A stretch of 64,000 nt of DNA from Bosea sp. NBC_00550 (lineage in GTDB: Bacteria > Pseudomonadota > Alphaproteobacteria > Rhizobiales > Beijerinckiaceae), in contig NZ_CP102772.1 in the NCBI RefSeq assembly GCF_026020075.1, positions 3,872,501 through 3,936,500 on the forward strand. Reading direction: 5' to 3'. Under the pieces are notes generated by a model. That model worked only from the letters and a program-made list of their open reading frames with translations. It was not told where the DNA came from and did no database searches. Positions 26,379-35,367 of this stretch are shown piece by piece. The translations under genes and the position numbers were made by a program. Position 1 is the first letter of the stretch. Every line of letters starts with the position of its first letter.

Positions 26379-28115
26379 ATGCGCCTGCCCGCCCTTCTGC
26401 CGCTGACAGTGGCCCTGCTGACCGCCCAGATCGCAACCGCCCAGACGTTCGCACCGGCACCGGAAGCCGCGACCGGGCGCGCAACCAAGACGCTCGGCAC
26501 GGCCCAGCGCTTCATGGCGGCAGCCGCCAACCCGCTCGCCGCCACGGCCGGCCGCGATATCCTGCGCGCCGGCGGCAGCGCGACCGACGCCGCCATCGCG
26601 ATCCAGCTCGTGCTCAATCTGGTCGAGCCGCAGAGCTCCGGCATCGGGGGCGGCGCTTTCTTCGTCCATTGGGACGAGGCCGCCCGCAAGGTCACGACGT
26701 TGGACGGACGCGAGACGGCGCCCGCCGCGGCGACGCCCGAGCGCTTCATGAAGGACGGCAAGCCGATGCCGTTCCGAGAGGCAGTGGTGGGGGGCCGCTC
26801 GGTCGGCGTTCCCGGCACGCTGAAGCTGCTGGAAGAAGCGCATCGCCGCTGGGGCAGATTGCCCTGGGCCGATGTCGTCGCGCCCGCGCTGAAGCTGGCG
26901 GAGGAAGGCTTCGCCATTTCGCCGCGTCTCAACGGCCTGCTCGCCGGTGAACGCGACCTGCCAAAGAACCCGATCGCCGCTGCCTATTTCTACGAGCCGG
27001 ATGGCAAGCCGAAAGCCGTCGGCACGATCCTGAAGAACCCCGCCTTCGCGGCGACGCTGCGCGCGATCGCTGCCAGTGGCGCAAAAGCCTTCTACGAAGG
27101 AGCCGTCGCCGAGGACATCGTCGCGACCGTCACCGGCCACCCGAGCAATCCCGGCGACATGACGCTGGCCGACCTCGCCGGCTACAAGGTCGAGGAACGC
27201 GAGCCGGTCTGCGGCGCCTACCGCATCTGGCGGCTCTGCGGCATGGGCCCGCCGAGTTCGGGCGCCATCGCCATCCAGCAGATGCTCGGAATGCTGGAGG
27301 CTCAGGATCTGCGCCGGCTCGGCCCCGGCGCCGAAGCGGCGCACTGCTTCAGCGAGGCCGGCCGCCTCGCCTTCGCCGACCGCGCGCTCTATCTCGCCGA
27401 TCCCGCGTTCATCAGCGTCCCCGTGCGCGGCCTGATAGACCGCGACTATATCCGTTCACGCGCCGGCCTGATCGGGCCTGAGCGCTCCATGGGCCGCGCC
27501 AAGGCCGGCGACCCACCCCATAGGCGCGCCCAGCTTCTCGCCCCCTCCGACGGCATCGAGAACGGCACCAGCCATATCTCGGTGGTGGACGCCGACGGCA
27601 ACGCCGTCGCGATGACCACGACGATCGAGGACGGCTTCGGCTCGCGCCTGATGACCAAGAGCGGATTCCTGCTCAACAACGAGCTGACAGACTTCAACTT
27701 CGCCCCGGAAGAAGACGGCAAGCCCGTGGCCAACCGCGTCGAGCCCGGCAAGCGGCCGCGCTCCTCGATGGCGCCGACGCTGGTCTTCGATGCCTTCGGG
27801 CGGCTTTATGCCGTGGTCGGCTCGCCCGGTGGCAGCCAGATCATCGGCTATGTCGCCAAGACCCTCGTCGCGCTGCTCGACTGGAAGATGGACCCGCAGC
27901 AAGCCGTCGATTTCGGCAATTTCGGCAGCCGCAACGGCCCGACCGAGCTGGAGAAGGGCACCGAGGCAGAAGCCTGGAAGGCCGTGCTCGAAGCGAAAGG
28001 CCACGAGGTCCGCTTGCTGGAGATGACCTCGGGCACCCAGGCCATCGTTAAGACGCCGGAAGGCTTTTTGGGTGGCGCCGACGGCCGGCGAGAGGGTGTG
28101 GCGATTGGGAATTAA
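26379..28115 (+). CDS. ggt: Gamma-glutamyltransferase
   Basis: This 578-residue Ntn-hydrolase precursor is exported (signal peptide ending near IATAQT). It should cleave itself before T397 in ENGTSHISVVD, giving large and small subunits, and then transfer or hydrolyse the gamma-glutamyl group of glutathione. Family blocks include SSGIGGGAFFVHW near 87, LNNELTDFNF and GSPGGSQIIGYV. Length and layout are normal. Confidence 0.94.
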   Translation: MRLPALLPLTVALLTAQIATAQTFAPAPEAATGRATKTLGTAQRFMAAAANPLAATAGRDILRAGGSATDAAIAIQLVLNLVEPQSSGIGGGAFFVHWDEAARKVTTLDGRETAPAAATPERFMKDGKPMPFREAVVGGRSVGVPGTLKLLEEAHRRWGRLPWADVVAPALKLAEEGFAISPRLNGLLAGERDLPKNPIAAAYFYEPDGKPKAVGTILKNPAFAATLRAIAASGAKAFYEGAVAEDIVATVTGHPSNPGDMTLADLAGYKVEEREPVCGAYRIWRLCGMGPPSSGAIAIQQMLGMLEAQDLRRLGPGAEAAHCFSEAGRLAFADRALYLADPAFISVPVRGLIDRDYIRSRAGLIGPERSMGRAKAGDPPHRRAQLLAPSDGIENGTSHISVVDADGNAVAMTTTIEDGFGSRLMTKSGFLLNNELTDFNFAPEEDGKPVANRVEPGKRPRSSMAPTLVFDAFGRLYAVVGSPGGSQIIGYVAKTLVALLDWKMDPQQAVDFGNFGSRNGPTELEKGTEAEAWKAVLEAKGHEVRLLEMTSGTQAIVKTPEGFLGGADGRREGVAIGN

Positions 28116-28208
28116 TCCGCATTGCTTCTGACATGATCGGCCCAGATTGCAGACCTGACGGGACAGAAAGCACGATCTGTCCTAGCCGATTGGAGGGTTA
28201 GGAACACC

Positions 28209-28844
28209 ATGGACAGAATCGCCGGCTGGGCTGTCGCTAATCCTTCCGCCGCGGCATCGATTGCATCGGCCATAATCGCTGCGTCGGTAGCCCTGATTGT
28301 TTTTACGATTACGCAGATGATCGCACGGAAGCGCGAAGCGACCCAGCTTCTCATGCCAAAGCTCGAACAAGTCTATCTGCTACTCAACGAGCTTTCGGAG
28401 CATAATGCCCGTATGTTTAAGCTCTACCATCTCGCGTTGGAAGGTGACGTTGAGGCACAGAAGAAACTAAATGAGATTGACGATCTGACGCACTACGGGC
28501 TCGATAGGGCGAAGAAGATCATCATGCACATACGTCTCTACTTTCCTGCGCTAAGCAGAGTTCATCAGATTTTGTTCAATGCGGAACGCCATTTGAACAT
28601 GTTGCGATATCAAGTCAATTCCGACGATACGGTCGATTCAGAGGCCTTGTTGATGGCGAGCGGCAATGTAGGCCATCTTCTGCAACTGATGGAGAGTGAG
28701 ATAATTAACAACAGAGATATATTACTGAAGACGAACTGGCTTCCGCGATGGTACAGAGCCGTCACCCAAGAGCAGATCGATAATCCCTCTCCACGACCTG
28801 AAGGCCCATATATTCATAAAGCGCAGCCTAGCAAAGGCAAATAG
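28209..28844 (+). CDS. Orphan membrane-anchored helical protein, low GC
   Basis: The 211-residue protein has one N-terminal membrane helix (about 14-38) followed by a cytoplasmic helical region without enzyme motifs. I recognise no family. The gene uses codons rare in its neighbours (ATA, TTA, AGA, CTA), and the segment 28116-29007 is visibly poorer in GC, which suggests recent acquisition. GGAGGG lies about 15 bases before the ATG. No integrase, repeat or toxin-like partner is next to it. Confidence 0.65.
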   Translation: MDRIAGWAVANPSAAASIASAIIAASVALIVFTITQMIARKREATQLLMPKLEQVYLLLNELSEHNARMFKLYHLALEGDVEAQKKLNEIDDLTHYGLDRAKKIIMHIRLYFPALSRVHQILFNAERHLNMLRYQVNSDDTVDSEALLMASGNVGHLLQLMESEIINNRDILLKTNWLPRWYRAVTQEQIDNPSPRPEGPYIHKAQPSKGK

Positions 28845-29007
28845 GCACCTACCGGACCCGATATGTATGTTATCCGCTAGAATGTGTTGCTTATGCTAGG
28901 GCATAAATATTGCGTTGTTTGGAAAGTACTCAGGCCAAGGCTGATTTTGCAGGATGCGTCAGAAAACGCGCGCGGCGCCGACTTCGAACGAAACTACTGC
29001 ACCACCG

Positions 29008-29499
29008 CTACGCCTGACTCACTCGCTGCTCGCCGCCGGCTCCGCGCCCTGCGATCAGCCAGTAGACGAAGCCCGTCGCCGCGCCGACCAGGAAGAGCCC
29101 GGAGATGATCTGGAGCTCGGCCGGGCTCGGCGTGCGCGACAGCCTGAGCATGGCGAGCGGCAGCAACGCCGCGAGCAGCCCAGTGAAGCCGGCCTGGAGC
29201 AGCCCGCTGCGCAAACGGAACAGCTCCGAGCCGATCGCGACCAGCACGACAGGCGCGACGATGATCGCCAGCCCCAATCGCCCGATCAGCCCGAAGGCCG
29301 CCTGCGCGGCCGGCGCCGGATCGATACCGCTCTCGGCCAAGCCGAACAGGATGTCCAATAGCCGCTCGATGCCGCCGCCGATCAGCAGCGCCACGGCCGG
29401 CGAGGCAACGCTCGCCATCGCCAGGAAGAACAGAGCCGCCCCCATCGCGACGAGACAGGCGAAGGGCATCAGCAGAATCCAGCGCAGCAAGCGGCTCAC
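29008..29499 (-). CDS. Small four-helix membrane protein, function unknown
   Basis: The 163-residue product (reading [20 protein letters not shown]) has about four membrane segments and short polar loops. The start is GTG at 29499, chosen because it overlaps the rlmN stop codon in a GTGA arrangement. The coupling suggests co-expression with rlmN but not a shared function. I recognise no family with certainty. Confidence 0.68.
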   Translation of the reverse strand: MSRLLRWILLMPFACLVAMGAALFFLAMASVASPAVALLIGGGIERLLDILFGLAESGIDPAPAAQAAFGLIGRLGLAIIVAPVVLVAIGSELFRLRSGLLQAGFTGLLAALLPLAMLRLSRTPSPAELQIISGLFLVGAATGFVYWLIAGRGAGGEQRVSQA

Positions 29500-30746
29500 T
29501 CCGCCGCGACGGCCGGCACGGCTTCCACCTGATCCTGATCCAGCATCAGCCGGGCGCGGGCGGAGAGCTTCTCCGTCTCGCTCTTGAGCTGACCGCAGGC
29601 GGCGAGGATGTCGCGCCCGCGCGGGGTGCGCACCGGCGAGGCATAACCGGCGCGGAAGACGATATCGGAGAAACGCTCGATCCGGTCCCAATCCGAGCAC
29701 TCGTATTTCGTGCCGGGCCAGGGATTGAACGGGATCAGGTTGATCTTGGCCGGAATGCCCTTCAGCAGCCGCACCAGCTCGCGCGCCTCGGCGTCGGAAT
29801 CGTTAACGCCCTTGAGCATGACGTATTCGAAGGTGATCCGCTTCGCGTTGGAGAGACCCGGATAATTCCGGCAGGCCTCGAGCAGATCCTTGATCGGGTA
29901 CTTCTTGTTGAGCGGCACCAGCTCGTTGCGCAGCTCGTCGCGCACCGCATGCAGCGAGATCGCCAGCATCGTGCCCATCTCGCCGCCAAGCGGGCCGATC
30001 TGCGGCACCACGCCCGAGGTCGAGACGGTGATGCGCCGGCGCCCGATCGAGAGCCCCTGGTCGTCGGACATGATGGCGATCGCATCGCGCACGCCGTCGA
30101 AATTATAGAGCGGCTCGCCCATGCCCATGAAGACGATGTTCGTGACCAGGCGCCCGCCATCGTTCGGCACGAAGGCGCCTTCCGGCGGCTTGCGGTTGGG
30201 GAAATCGCCGAGACGCTCGCGCGCCACCATCAGCTGTGCGACGATCTCCTCGGCCTTGAGGTTGCGGACGAGACGCTGCGTGCCGGTGTGGCAGAAGGTG
30301 CAGGTCAGCGTGCAGCCGACCTGGCTGGAAACGCAGAGCGTGCCGCGGTCGACCTCGGGGATGTAGACGCATTCGATCTCGGCGCCGCGGTCATGCGGCC
30401 CGGTCGAGGGCATGCGCATCAGCCATTTGCGCGTGCCGTCGGTCGAGACCTGCTCTGCCGTCACCTCCGGCAGGTCGAGCGAGAAATGCGCGGCGAGTTG
30501 GCCACGCAGCCCCTTGCCGATCGTCGTCATCGCGTCGAATTCGCGCACGCCGTAATGGTAGATCCAGTTCCAGAGCTGGCCGACGCGCATGCGCCGCTCC
30601 TTCTCGGGAACGCCGATCTCGGCCAGGGCCTCGGCGAGGCCCGCGCGGGTGCGCCCGGCCAGCGACGGGCGCCGCAAAACGGTTTCAGCCGCCGGAGCGG
30701 CAGGTGCGGAAACGGACACGGTCATCGGAGCTCTGTCGTCGCCCAT
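29496..30746 (-). CDS. rlmN: 23S rRNA (A2503) and tRNA (A37) methyltransferase RlmN
   Basis: This 416-residue radical-SAM enzyme makes 2-methyladenosine. The iron-sulfur ligands are C145, C149 and C152 ([12 protein letters not shown]), and the C-terminal methyl-accepting cysteine is C384 (DILAACGQL). [13 protein letters not shown] and [10 protein letters not shown] are further family marks. An in-frame ATG at 30725 (MTVSVSAP) is an alternative start. The downstream membrane protein gene overlaps its stop. Confidence 0.94.
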   Translation of the reverse strand: MGDDRAPMTVSVSAPAAPAAETVLRRPSLAGRTRAGLAEALAEIGVPEKERRMRVGQLWNWIYHYGVREFDAMTTIGKGLRGQLAAHFSLDLPEVTAEQVSTDGTRKWLMRMPSTGPHDRGAEIECVYIPEVDRGTLCVSSQVGCTLTCTFCHTGTQRLVRNLKAEEIVAQLMVARERLGDFPNRKPPEGAFVPNDGGRLVTNIVFMGMGEPLYNFDGVRDAIAIMSDDQGLSIGRRRITVSTSGVVPQIGPLGGEMGTMLAISLHAVRDELRNELVPLNKKYPIKDLLEACRNYPGLSNAKRITFEYVMLKGVNDSDAEARELVRLLKGIPAKINLIPFNPWPGTKYECSDWDRIERFSDIVFRAGYASPVRTPRGRDILAACGQLKSETEKLSARARLMLDQDQVEAVPAVAAE

Positions 30747-30806
30747 ACGGGAAGGCGCGGGATTTCCCGCTCCCTAGCACAATTGCCGGAAAACCGGAAC
30801 CCCGCC

Positions 30807-30908
30807 GTCATTCTCGGGCGGAGCGAAGCGTAGACCCGAGAATCTCCGGACGAGAAGGCGCCGGGAGTTTTTCCGGCATGAGATGCTCGGGTCAGGCCCG
30901 AGCATGAC
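30807..30908. repeat. Dispersed inverted repeat R3 (type A)
   Basis: It opens GTCATTCTCGGGCGGAGCG and closes GGCCCGAGCATGAC; the inner sequence is longer than in R1. It lies between ialB-like and rlmN, both on the minus strand. Confidence 0.8.
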
Positions 30909-30938
30909 GCGCCCGGTCTCACGGCGGCGCCATGCGCC

Positions 30939-31538
30939 TTACTTGCAGGCGTCTTCGGCCCGCTTCACGATCTGGCTGATGCCGGCGAGCGAGTATTTGT
31001 CGCTGGTCGGGTTGCCGCGCTTCGAGGTGCCCTTGATCTCCAGCCCGGCGCCGCGCCGCATCGAGTCGAGCATGCGCGTCTCCTCGGCCGGGTTCTTCAG
31101 CCACATGTTCTGGCCCTTGGCGACCAGCGCGAAGCGGTCCGTGCCGATGAGCGCCTGATGCTCGACGCCTTCCTTGAGGTCGAAGTTCATCACGAAGCTG
31201 ATCTCGTTGCGCACGCCCTCGCCCGGCCGGCTGGAGACGAAGAGCAACCCTTCGACCTCCTTGAGATTCGCAGGTATGCGGGTTTCGGCCTTGGACAGGG
31301 CGTAGCAGACCTTGGAGCGGCCTTGCTGCGACGAGAAGGCCTGCCATTTGCCGGCCGTTTCCAGCAGCATCGCCTGCCCCTGCCCGGAGCTGGCGGCAGC
31401 CGGCGTGGCGGCCGGCTTCGGCTTGGCCGGAGCGGCCTGGGCCGACAGCGCGGGCAGACCGAGCAATCCGGTCATCAGGCCGAGCGCGGCGAGGCGGAAA
31501 AGAGCGGCGTCGCGGGTACGGAGGAACGAGCTGATCAT
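30939..31538 (-). CDS. Invasion-associated locus B (IalB) family protein
   Basis: The 199-residue secreted protein has a signal peptide (cleavage near SAQA at about 35), an Ala/Pro/Lys-rich linker, and an IalB-type beta-rich domain (GKWQAFSSQQGRSKVCYALS through GAGLEIKGTSKRG) with two cysteines. IalB was named in Bartonella, but the family is widespread in free-living Hyphomicrobiales, so the name does not imply pathogenicity. Its start faces the MDR reductase gene divergently. Confidence 0.82.
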   Translation of the reverse strand: MISSFLRTRDAALFRLAALGLMTGLLGLPALSAQAAPAKPKPAATPAAASSGQGQAMLLETAGKWQAFSSQQGRSKVCYALSKAETRIPANLKEVEGLLFVSSRPGEGVRNEISFVMNFDLKEGVEHQALIGTDRFALVAKGQNMWLKNPAEETRMLDSMRRGAGLEIKGTSKRGNPTSDKYSLAGISQIVKRAEDACK

Positions 31539-31563
31539 GGACCGCCATCAGTCACTAAAAATC

Positions 31564-31578
31564 TTAACACCGCGTTTA
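31564..31578. promoter_or_regulatory. Possible CtrA site, one mismatch
   Basis: TTAA at 31564-31567 and TTTA at 31575-31578 are spaced by seven bases, one mismatch from TTAA-N7-TTAA. It lies 26 bp upstream of the ialB-like start, in the divergent region. Chance occurrence is possible. Confidence 0.3.
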
Positions 31579-31718
31579 CCACGAGTGGATCGCGCGGGAC
31601 GGCGGCATAGAGTGTCACGATCCTGGCGAAAATACGAATGGCGCAGCCGCTGGCCGGTTCCGCGCCATGCGACGCCGTGGCACAGTCCGGCAGCGCGGCG
31701 GTGAATGGCGGATCGACG

Positions 31719-32693
31719 ATGAAGGCCTTGCTCTGCGAACATCACGGCCCGGCGGAAGATCTCGTCATCCGCGATCTGCCGGAACCGAGTCCCGGACCCG
31801 GCGAGGTCGTCGTTGCCGTCAAGGCGGCCGCCCTCAATTTCTTCGACACGCTGATCATCAAGGGCCGCTATCAGACCAGGCCCGCCTTCCCCTTCTCGCC
31901 ATCGGCCGAATGCGCGGGCACCATCGCGGCGATCGGCGAGGGCGTCACCGGCTGGCAGCTCGGCGAGCGCGTCGCAGCCTGGCTCGGCTATGGCGCAGCG
32001 CGTGAGAAGGTCGTGGTTCCCGCCGAGGCGCTGATCCGCGTGCCGGAGCGGCTCGACGACGCACAGGCTGCAAGCCTTTTCGTCACCTACGGCACGGCGA
32101 TGCACGGGCTGATCCAGCGCGCCCATCTGAGGGCCGGCGAGACGCTCGCGATCCTCGGTGCCTCCGGCGGCGCCGGCTTGGCGGCGGTCGAGATCGGTGC
32201 GTTGCTCGGCGCCCATGTCATCGCCTGCGCCTCATCGCCCGACAAGCTGGCATTGGCTCGCGAGCACGGCGCCCAGGAGGAGGTCGACTATAGCCAGGCC
32301 GATATCCGCGCCGCGCTGAAGAGGCTCACCGAGGGGCGCGGCGTCGACGTGCTCTACGACACAGTGGGCGGCGAGCTCGCGGAACCCGCGTTGCGCTCCA
32401 TGGCCTGGGAAGGCCGCTACCTCGTCGTCGGCTTCGCCGGCGGCGAGATTCCCAAGATTCCGCTCAACCTGCTGCTGCTGAAGGGCTGCGATCTGCGCGG
32501 TGTCTTCTGGGGCGAGTTCGTCGCGCGCGAACCGGCAGCGCATCGCCGCAACATGGAACGCCTGCTCGAATGGGCGGCAGGAGACCATATCCGCGCCCAT
32601 GTCCACGCGACCTTCCCGCTGGAGCGCTGGACCGAAGCCTATGCGCTGATCGGCGATCGCAAGGCCAAGGGCAAGATCGTGCTGACGCTGTGA
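31719..32693 (+). CDS. NADPH:quinone oxidoreductase-type MDR protein
   Basis: This 324-residue zinc-free medium-chain reductase has a GroES-like N-terminal half (ALNFFDTLIIKGRYQ) and a nucleotide-binding GASGGAGLAAVEIGALLGA. The family reduces quinones or alpha,beta-unsaturated carbonyls; the substrate is unknown. I start at 31719 (MKALLCEHHGPAEDL), the normal N-terminus; upstream in-frame sequence looks non-coding. It converges with the YkvA-like gene, 6 bp away. Confidence 0.87.
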   Translation: MKALLCEHHGPAEDLVIRDLPEPSPGPGEVVVAVKAAALNFFDTLIIKGRYQTRPAFPFSPSAECAGTIAAIGEGVTGWQLGERVAAWLGYGAAREKVVVPAEALIRVPERLDDAQAASLFVTYGTAMHGLIQRAHLRAGETLAILGASGGAGLAAVEIGALLGAHVIACASSPDKLALAREHGAQEEVDYSQADIRAALKRLTEGRGVDVLYDTVGGELAEPALRSMAWEGRYLVVGFAGGEIPKIPLNLLLLKGCDLRGVFWGEFVAREPAAHRRNMERLLEWAAGDHIRAHVHATFPLERWTEAYALIGDRKAKGKIVLTL

Positions 32694-32699
32694 CGAAGC

Positions 32700-33074
32700 C
32701 TAAAGCTCCGCCAGCGCCTTCCTCGCCCGCTCGCGATGCTCCACCTTGATCGAACCGGCCACTGCCGCGATGGCGGCGGCGATCACCGCCGCATCGTCGG
32801 TGAAGCCCAGAAGCGGCATGATGTCGGGAATGGCGTCGATCGGCAGCACGAAATAGCCGAGCGCAGCGAGCAGCGTCATCCGCACGCGCCGCGGCGTCGC
32901 CGGATCGCGCGCGCAGAACCAGGCCGTCAGCAAATCCTCGGCAAACGGAATACGCTTTGCGACGCGCTTGAGCCGGGACATGAAATCGGTCCCGAACTTC
33001 GCCTCGTCGCGCAGGCTCTTGCGGATCGCCTCCATCTCCTCGCGGCTGAAGCTTGCGCTGAACCCTTCGCTCAT
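32700..33074 (-). CDS. YkvA-like DUF1232 protein
   Basis: The 124-residue protein carries a DUF1232 domain, recognisable from AALGYFVLPIDAIPDIMPLLGFTDDAAV, a short hydrophobic helix hairpin with a conserved Pro-Asp pattern. The function of the family is unknown. GGAGAGAGACAGGA immediately before the ATG at 33074 supports the start. Confidence 0.83.
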   Translation of the reverse strand: MSEGFSASFSREEMEAIRKSLRDEAKFGTDFMSRLKRVAKRIPFAEDLLTAWFCARDPATPRRVRMTLLAALGYFVLPIDAIPDIMPLLGFTDDAAVIAAAIAAVAGSIKVEHRERARKALAEL

Positions 33075-33253
33075 TCCTGTCTCTCTCCTTCGCGTCCGAT
33101 GACGCCAATGATCGCGCACCCGGAATCGACGCGCCATGTCGAAAGATGGCCCCGTCGCAATCCTGCACAAGAGGCCTGCCGGAAAACCCGCTTGGAGCGG
33201 CACGAAACGCCCTCTAAACCGGCTCCAGAACCAGGACGCACGGGAAACGCACC

Positions 33254-34039
33254 ATGAAGCTCGATTCTTCCCTCGCCGCCATCGTCACCGGCGGCGCCTC
33301 CGGCCTCGGCGAGGCGACGGCCCGGATGCTTGCGAGCCAGGGCGTCAAGGTCGCGCTGCTAGACCTCAACGCCGAGCGCGGCGAGGTGATCGCGCAGGAG
33401 ATCGGCGGTGTCTTCTGTTCCTGCGACGTCACCAACGAGGACTCGGTCGACGAGGCGCTGGCCAAGTCTCGCGCCGCCCATGGCATCGCCCGCATCGTCG
33501 TCAACTGCGCCGGCATCGCACCGGGCCGCCGCGTCGTCTCGAAGAAGCGCGAAACCGGCGAGCTCATCGCCCATGACCTCGCCACCTTCGAGAAGGCGGT
33601 CGCGATCAACCTCGTCGGCACCTTCCGCGTCATCGCCAAATCGGCGGTCGCGCTCGCCGGGCTGGAGCCGGTTACCGCCGATGGCGGCCGCGGCGTCATC
33701 ATCTGCACGGCTTCGGTCGCCGCCGAGGACGGCCAGATCGGCCAGGCCGCCTATGCCGCCTCCAAGGCCGGCGTCGCCGGCATGACGCTGCCGATCGCGC
33801 GCGATCTGGCTGGTGTCGGCATCCGCATCGTCACGATCATGCCAGGCCTGTTCGAGACGCCGATGTTCGCCGGCCTGCCCGACGACGCCAAGGCCTCGCT
33901 CGCCGTCTCGGTGCCGCATCCCTCGCGCCTTGGGCGCCCGGCGGAATATGCCGCGCTCGCGCGCAGCATCATCGAGAACGACATGCTGAACGGCACGTCG
34001 ATCCGCTTGGACGGCGCGATCCGCCTCGCACCGAAATAG
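33254..34039 (+). CDS. Short-chain dehydrogenase (3-hydroxyacyl-CoA / HSD10-like)
   Basis: The 261-residue SDR has TGGASGLGEATAR for NAD binding and the triad S154, Y167, K171 (YAASK). The long insertion around RRVVSKKRETGELIAHDL and the MPGLFETPMFAGLPDDAK region resemble type II 3-hydroxyacyl-CoA dehydrogenases (17-beta-HSD10 group), which oxidise short branched or straight 3-hydroxyacyl-CoAs. The specificity is inference. It converges with the RES toxin gene. Confidence 0.82.
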   Translation: MKLDSSLAAIVTGGASGLGEATARMLASQGVKVALLDLNAERGEVIAQEIGGVFCSCDVTNEDSVDEALAKSRAAHGIARIVVNCAGIAPGRRVVSKKRETGELIAHDLATFEKAVAINLVGTFRVIAKSAVALAGLEPVTADGGRGVIICTASVAAEDGQIGQAAYAASKAGVAGMTLPIARDLAGVGIRIVTIMPGLFETPMFAGLPDDAKASLAVSVPHPSRLGRPAEYAALARSIIENDMLNGTSIRLDGAIRLAPK

Positions 34040-34042
34040 GCG

Positions 34043-34756
34043 TCAGACGACGCGGTAGACCTCACCGGCGCTGCGGTCCCGGTAGAGGTCCACGCGCTCG
34101 CCGTTCCAGTGATAGTCGAGATGCCGCCCCTGCACCGGCTGGCTAGCCCCATCCGGGTAGAACAGCCCGGCGCATTCGCCACCAGGGCAGCGCACGCTGG
34201 GATAGGCGATGCCGGCCGAGCCGAGCGCCCGCAAGCCGATGCCGAGTGCCTGGCTCGCGGCATAGTCCGTGGGGTCGAGCACCGGAGCGGCTTCCGCCCC
34301 GAACGCCCGCACATCATGAAGGTCGGCGTCGACCTCCAGCACGATCTCGCGGAATTGCGAGGTCCAGCCCGGCGGCTGGGCCGTCGCCAGCATGAAGCGG
34401 GCGTGGTGATGGATCGTCTCCAGCAGCGCCACCTCGAAGCGGTCGCCGACATAGAGCACGCCGAAGCTGCCGTCGCTGAAACGGCTCGGCCGGTCCGGGC
34501 TGACATGGGTGAAGGGCGCCATCAGCCAGCTCGCGCCCGGTCCCGAGACGCGCCGCTTCGCCGGCACGAGATCGAGATTGCCGATCGTCTCCATCAGGCG
34601 CGGATTGGTCTTCTGCTCGGCCGCGATCAGCAGCGGCCAGTCGGCAGGGTCGGCGATGTCCTCGAACAAATCGATCGGCGGGAAGATGCTGCGGATGATC
34701 CGGACCGCCCCGCGCCATCTGATTTCTGTGACCGGCAGGCTCGCCGGATCGATCAC
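34043..34756 (-). CDS. RES-domain toxin
   Basis: The 237-residue protein has the RES domain: an arginine early (RWRG), FSDGSFGVLYVGDRFEVALLET with the Tyr and Glu expected in the NAD-binding site, and a serine-rich middle. Characterised RES toxins degrade NAD+ in an ADP-ribosyltransferase-like fold. It overlaps the upstream Xre/MbcA-type antitoxin gene by 4 bp, the usual antitoxin-first order. Confidence 0.87.
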   Translation of the reverse strand: MIDPASLPVTEIRWRGAVRIIRSIFPPIDLFEDIADPADWPLLIAAEQKTNPRLMETIGNLDLVPAKRRVSGPGASWLMAPFTHVSPDRPSRFSDGSFGVLYVGDRFEVALLETIHHHARFMLATAQPPGWTSQFREIVLEVDADLHDVRAFGAEAAPVLDPTDYAASQALGIGLRALGSAGIAYPSVRCPGGECAGLFYPDGASQPVQGRHLDYHWNGERVDLYRDRSAGEVYRVV

Positions 34757-35181
34757 CAGGCGCCCCGCTCGGCGTCGAGCAGCCGGCGTACCCGCATCAG
34801 GTCGGTGAGTTCGCCGCCGAGCATGACATCGACAGCCGATTTGCCACCGAAGTCGCTGTTCGGCCGCTTGATCCAGTCATAGCCACGCTGCGGCTCGGTG
34901 AAGATCAGCCTCAGCGCCTTGTGGATGCCCATCAAATTCGACAGCCGCGCCTTGCCATCGCGCGAGATGCGGCCGATCTCGCCGGCTTTCCAGCGGCGGT
35001 AGGTCCTGACCGGCAGATCGATCAGCACCGCCGCCTCCTCGTCGGTGACGCGCCAGAGCCGGAACAGGTTGACCGCCGCGCGGAACATCGCCGCCGCCTC
35101 GTCGTCGCCAATGGGGTCGGGGACGAAATCGCGTTGGGCGGTCTCGATGCGCAGCAGGGCCGTCACGGCATCATTCTCCAT
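34753..35181 (-). CDS. Xre/MbcA/ParS-type antitoxin of the RES pair
   Basis: The 142-residue protein has an N-terminal helix-turn-helix (DEEAAVLIDLPVRTYRRWKAG) and the C-terminal DUF2384 toxin-binding part (IHKALRLIFTEPQRGYDWIK ... LGGELTDLMRVRRLLD). It should neutralise the RES toxin and repress the operon. The start at 35181 puts the ATG inside a perfect 10-bp inverted repeat (35178-35187 and 35205-35214), a likely operator. Confidence 0.87.
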   Translation of the reverse strand: MENDAVTALLRIETAQRDFVPDPIGDDEAAAMFRAAVNLFRLWRVTDEEAAVLIDLPVRTYRRWKAGEIGRISRDGKARLSNLMGIHKALRLIFTEPQRGYDWIKRPNSDFGGKSAVDVMLGGELTDLMRVRRLLDAERGAW

Positions 35182-35218
35182 TTGGCATAAAATGGAGACA
35201 ATCTTGCCAAATGGCAAG
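35178..35218. promoter_or_regulatory. Probable autoregulatory operator of the RES/Xre pair
   Basis: CCATTTGGCA at 35178-35187 and TGCCAAATGG at 35205-35214 are perfect inverted copies 17 bp apart. A second, nested inverted repeat, CTTGCCA-AA-TGGCAAG, covers 35203-35218. The left arm overlaps the antitoxin start codon, so a bound dimer or tetramer would cover the start region. Confidence 0.6.
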
Positions 35219-35236
35219 AGACACCCAAAACACCAC

Positions 35237-35347
35237 GTCATCCCGGACAACCCGCGTCAGCGGCGACGATCCGGAATCCATGCCTGAACCTCTATCGGAC
35301 ATGCTCCGGAATGGATTCCGGGTCTTCCTTCGGTCCCCCGGGATGAC
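35237..35347. repeat. Dispersed inverted repeat R6 (type B, GTCATCCCGGA)
   Basis: It opens GTCATCCCGGACAACC and closes CCCGGGATGAC. An inner GATCCGGAATCCATGCC can pair with the GGAATGGATTCCGGGTC region. It shares the GTCAT...ATGAC ends with type A but has a different core. It lies between the antitoxin gene and the YciB-like gene. Confidence 0.75.
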
Positions 35348-35367
35348 GGCGTGGAGGTTGCTTGACC

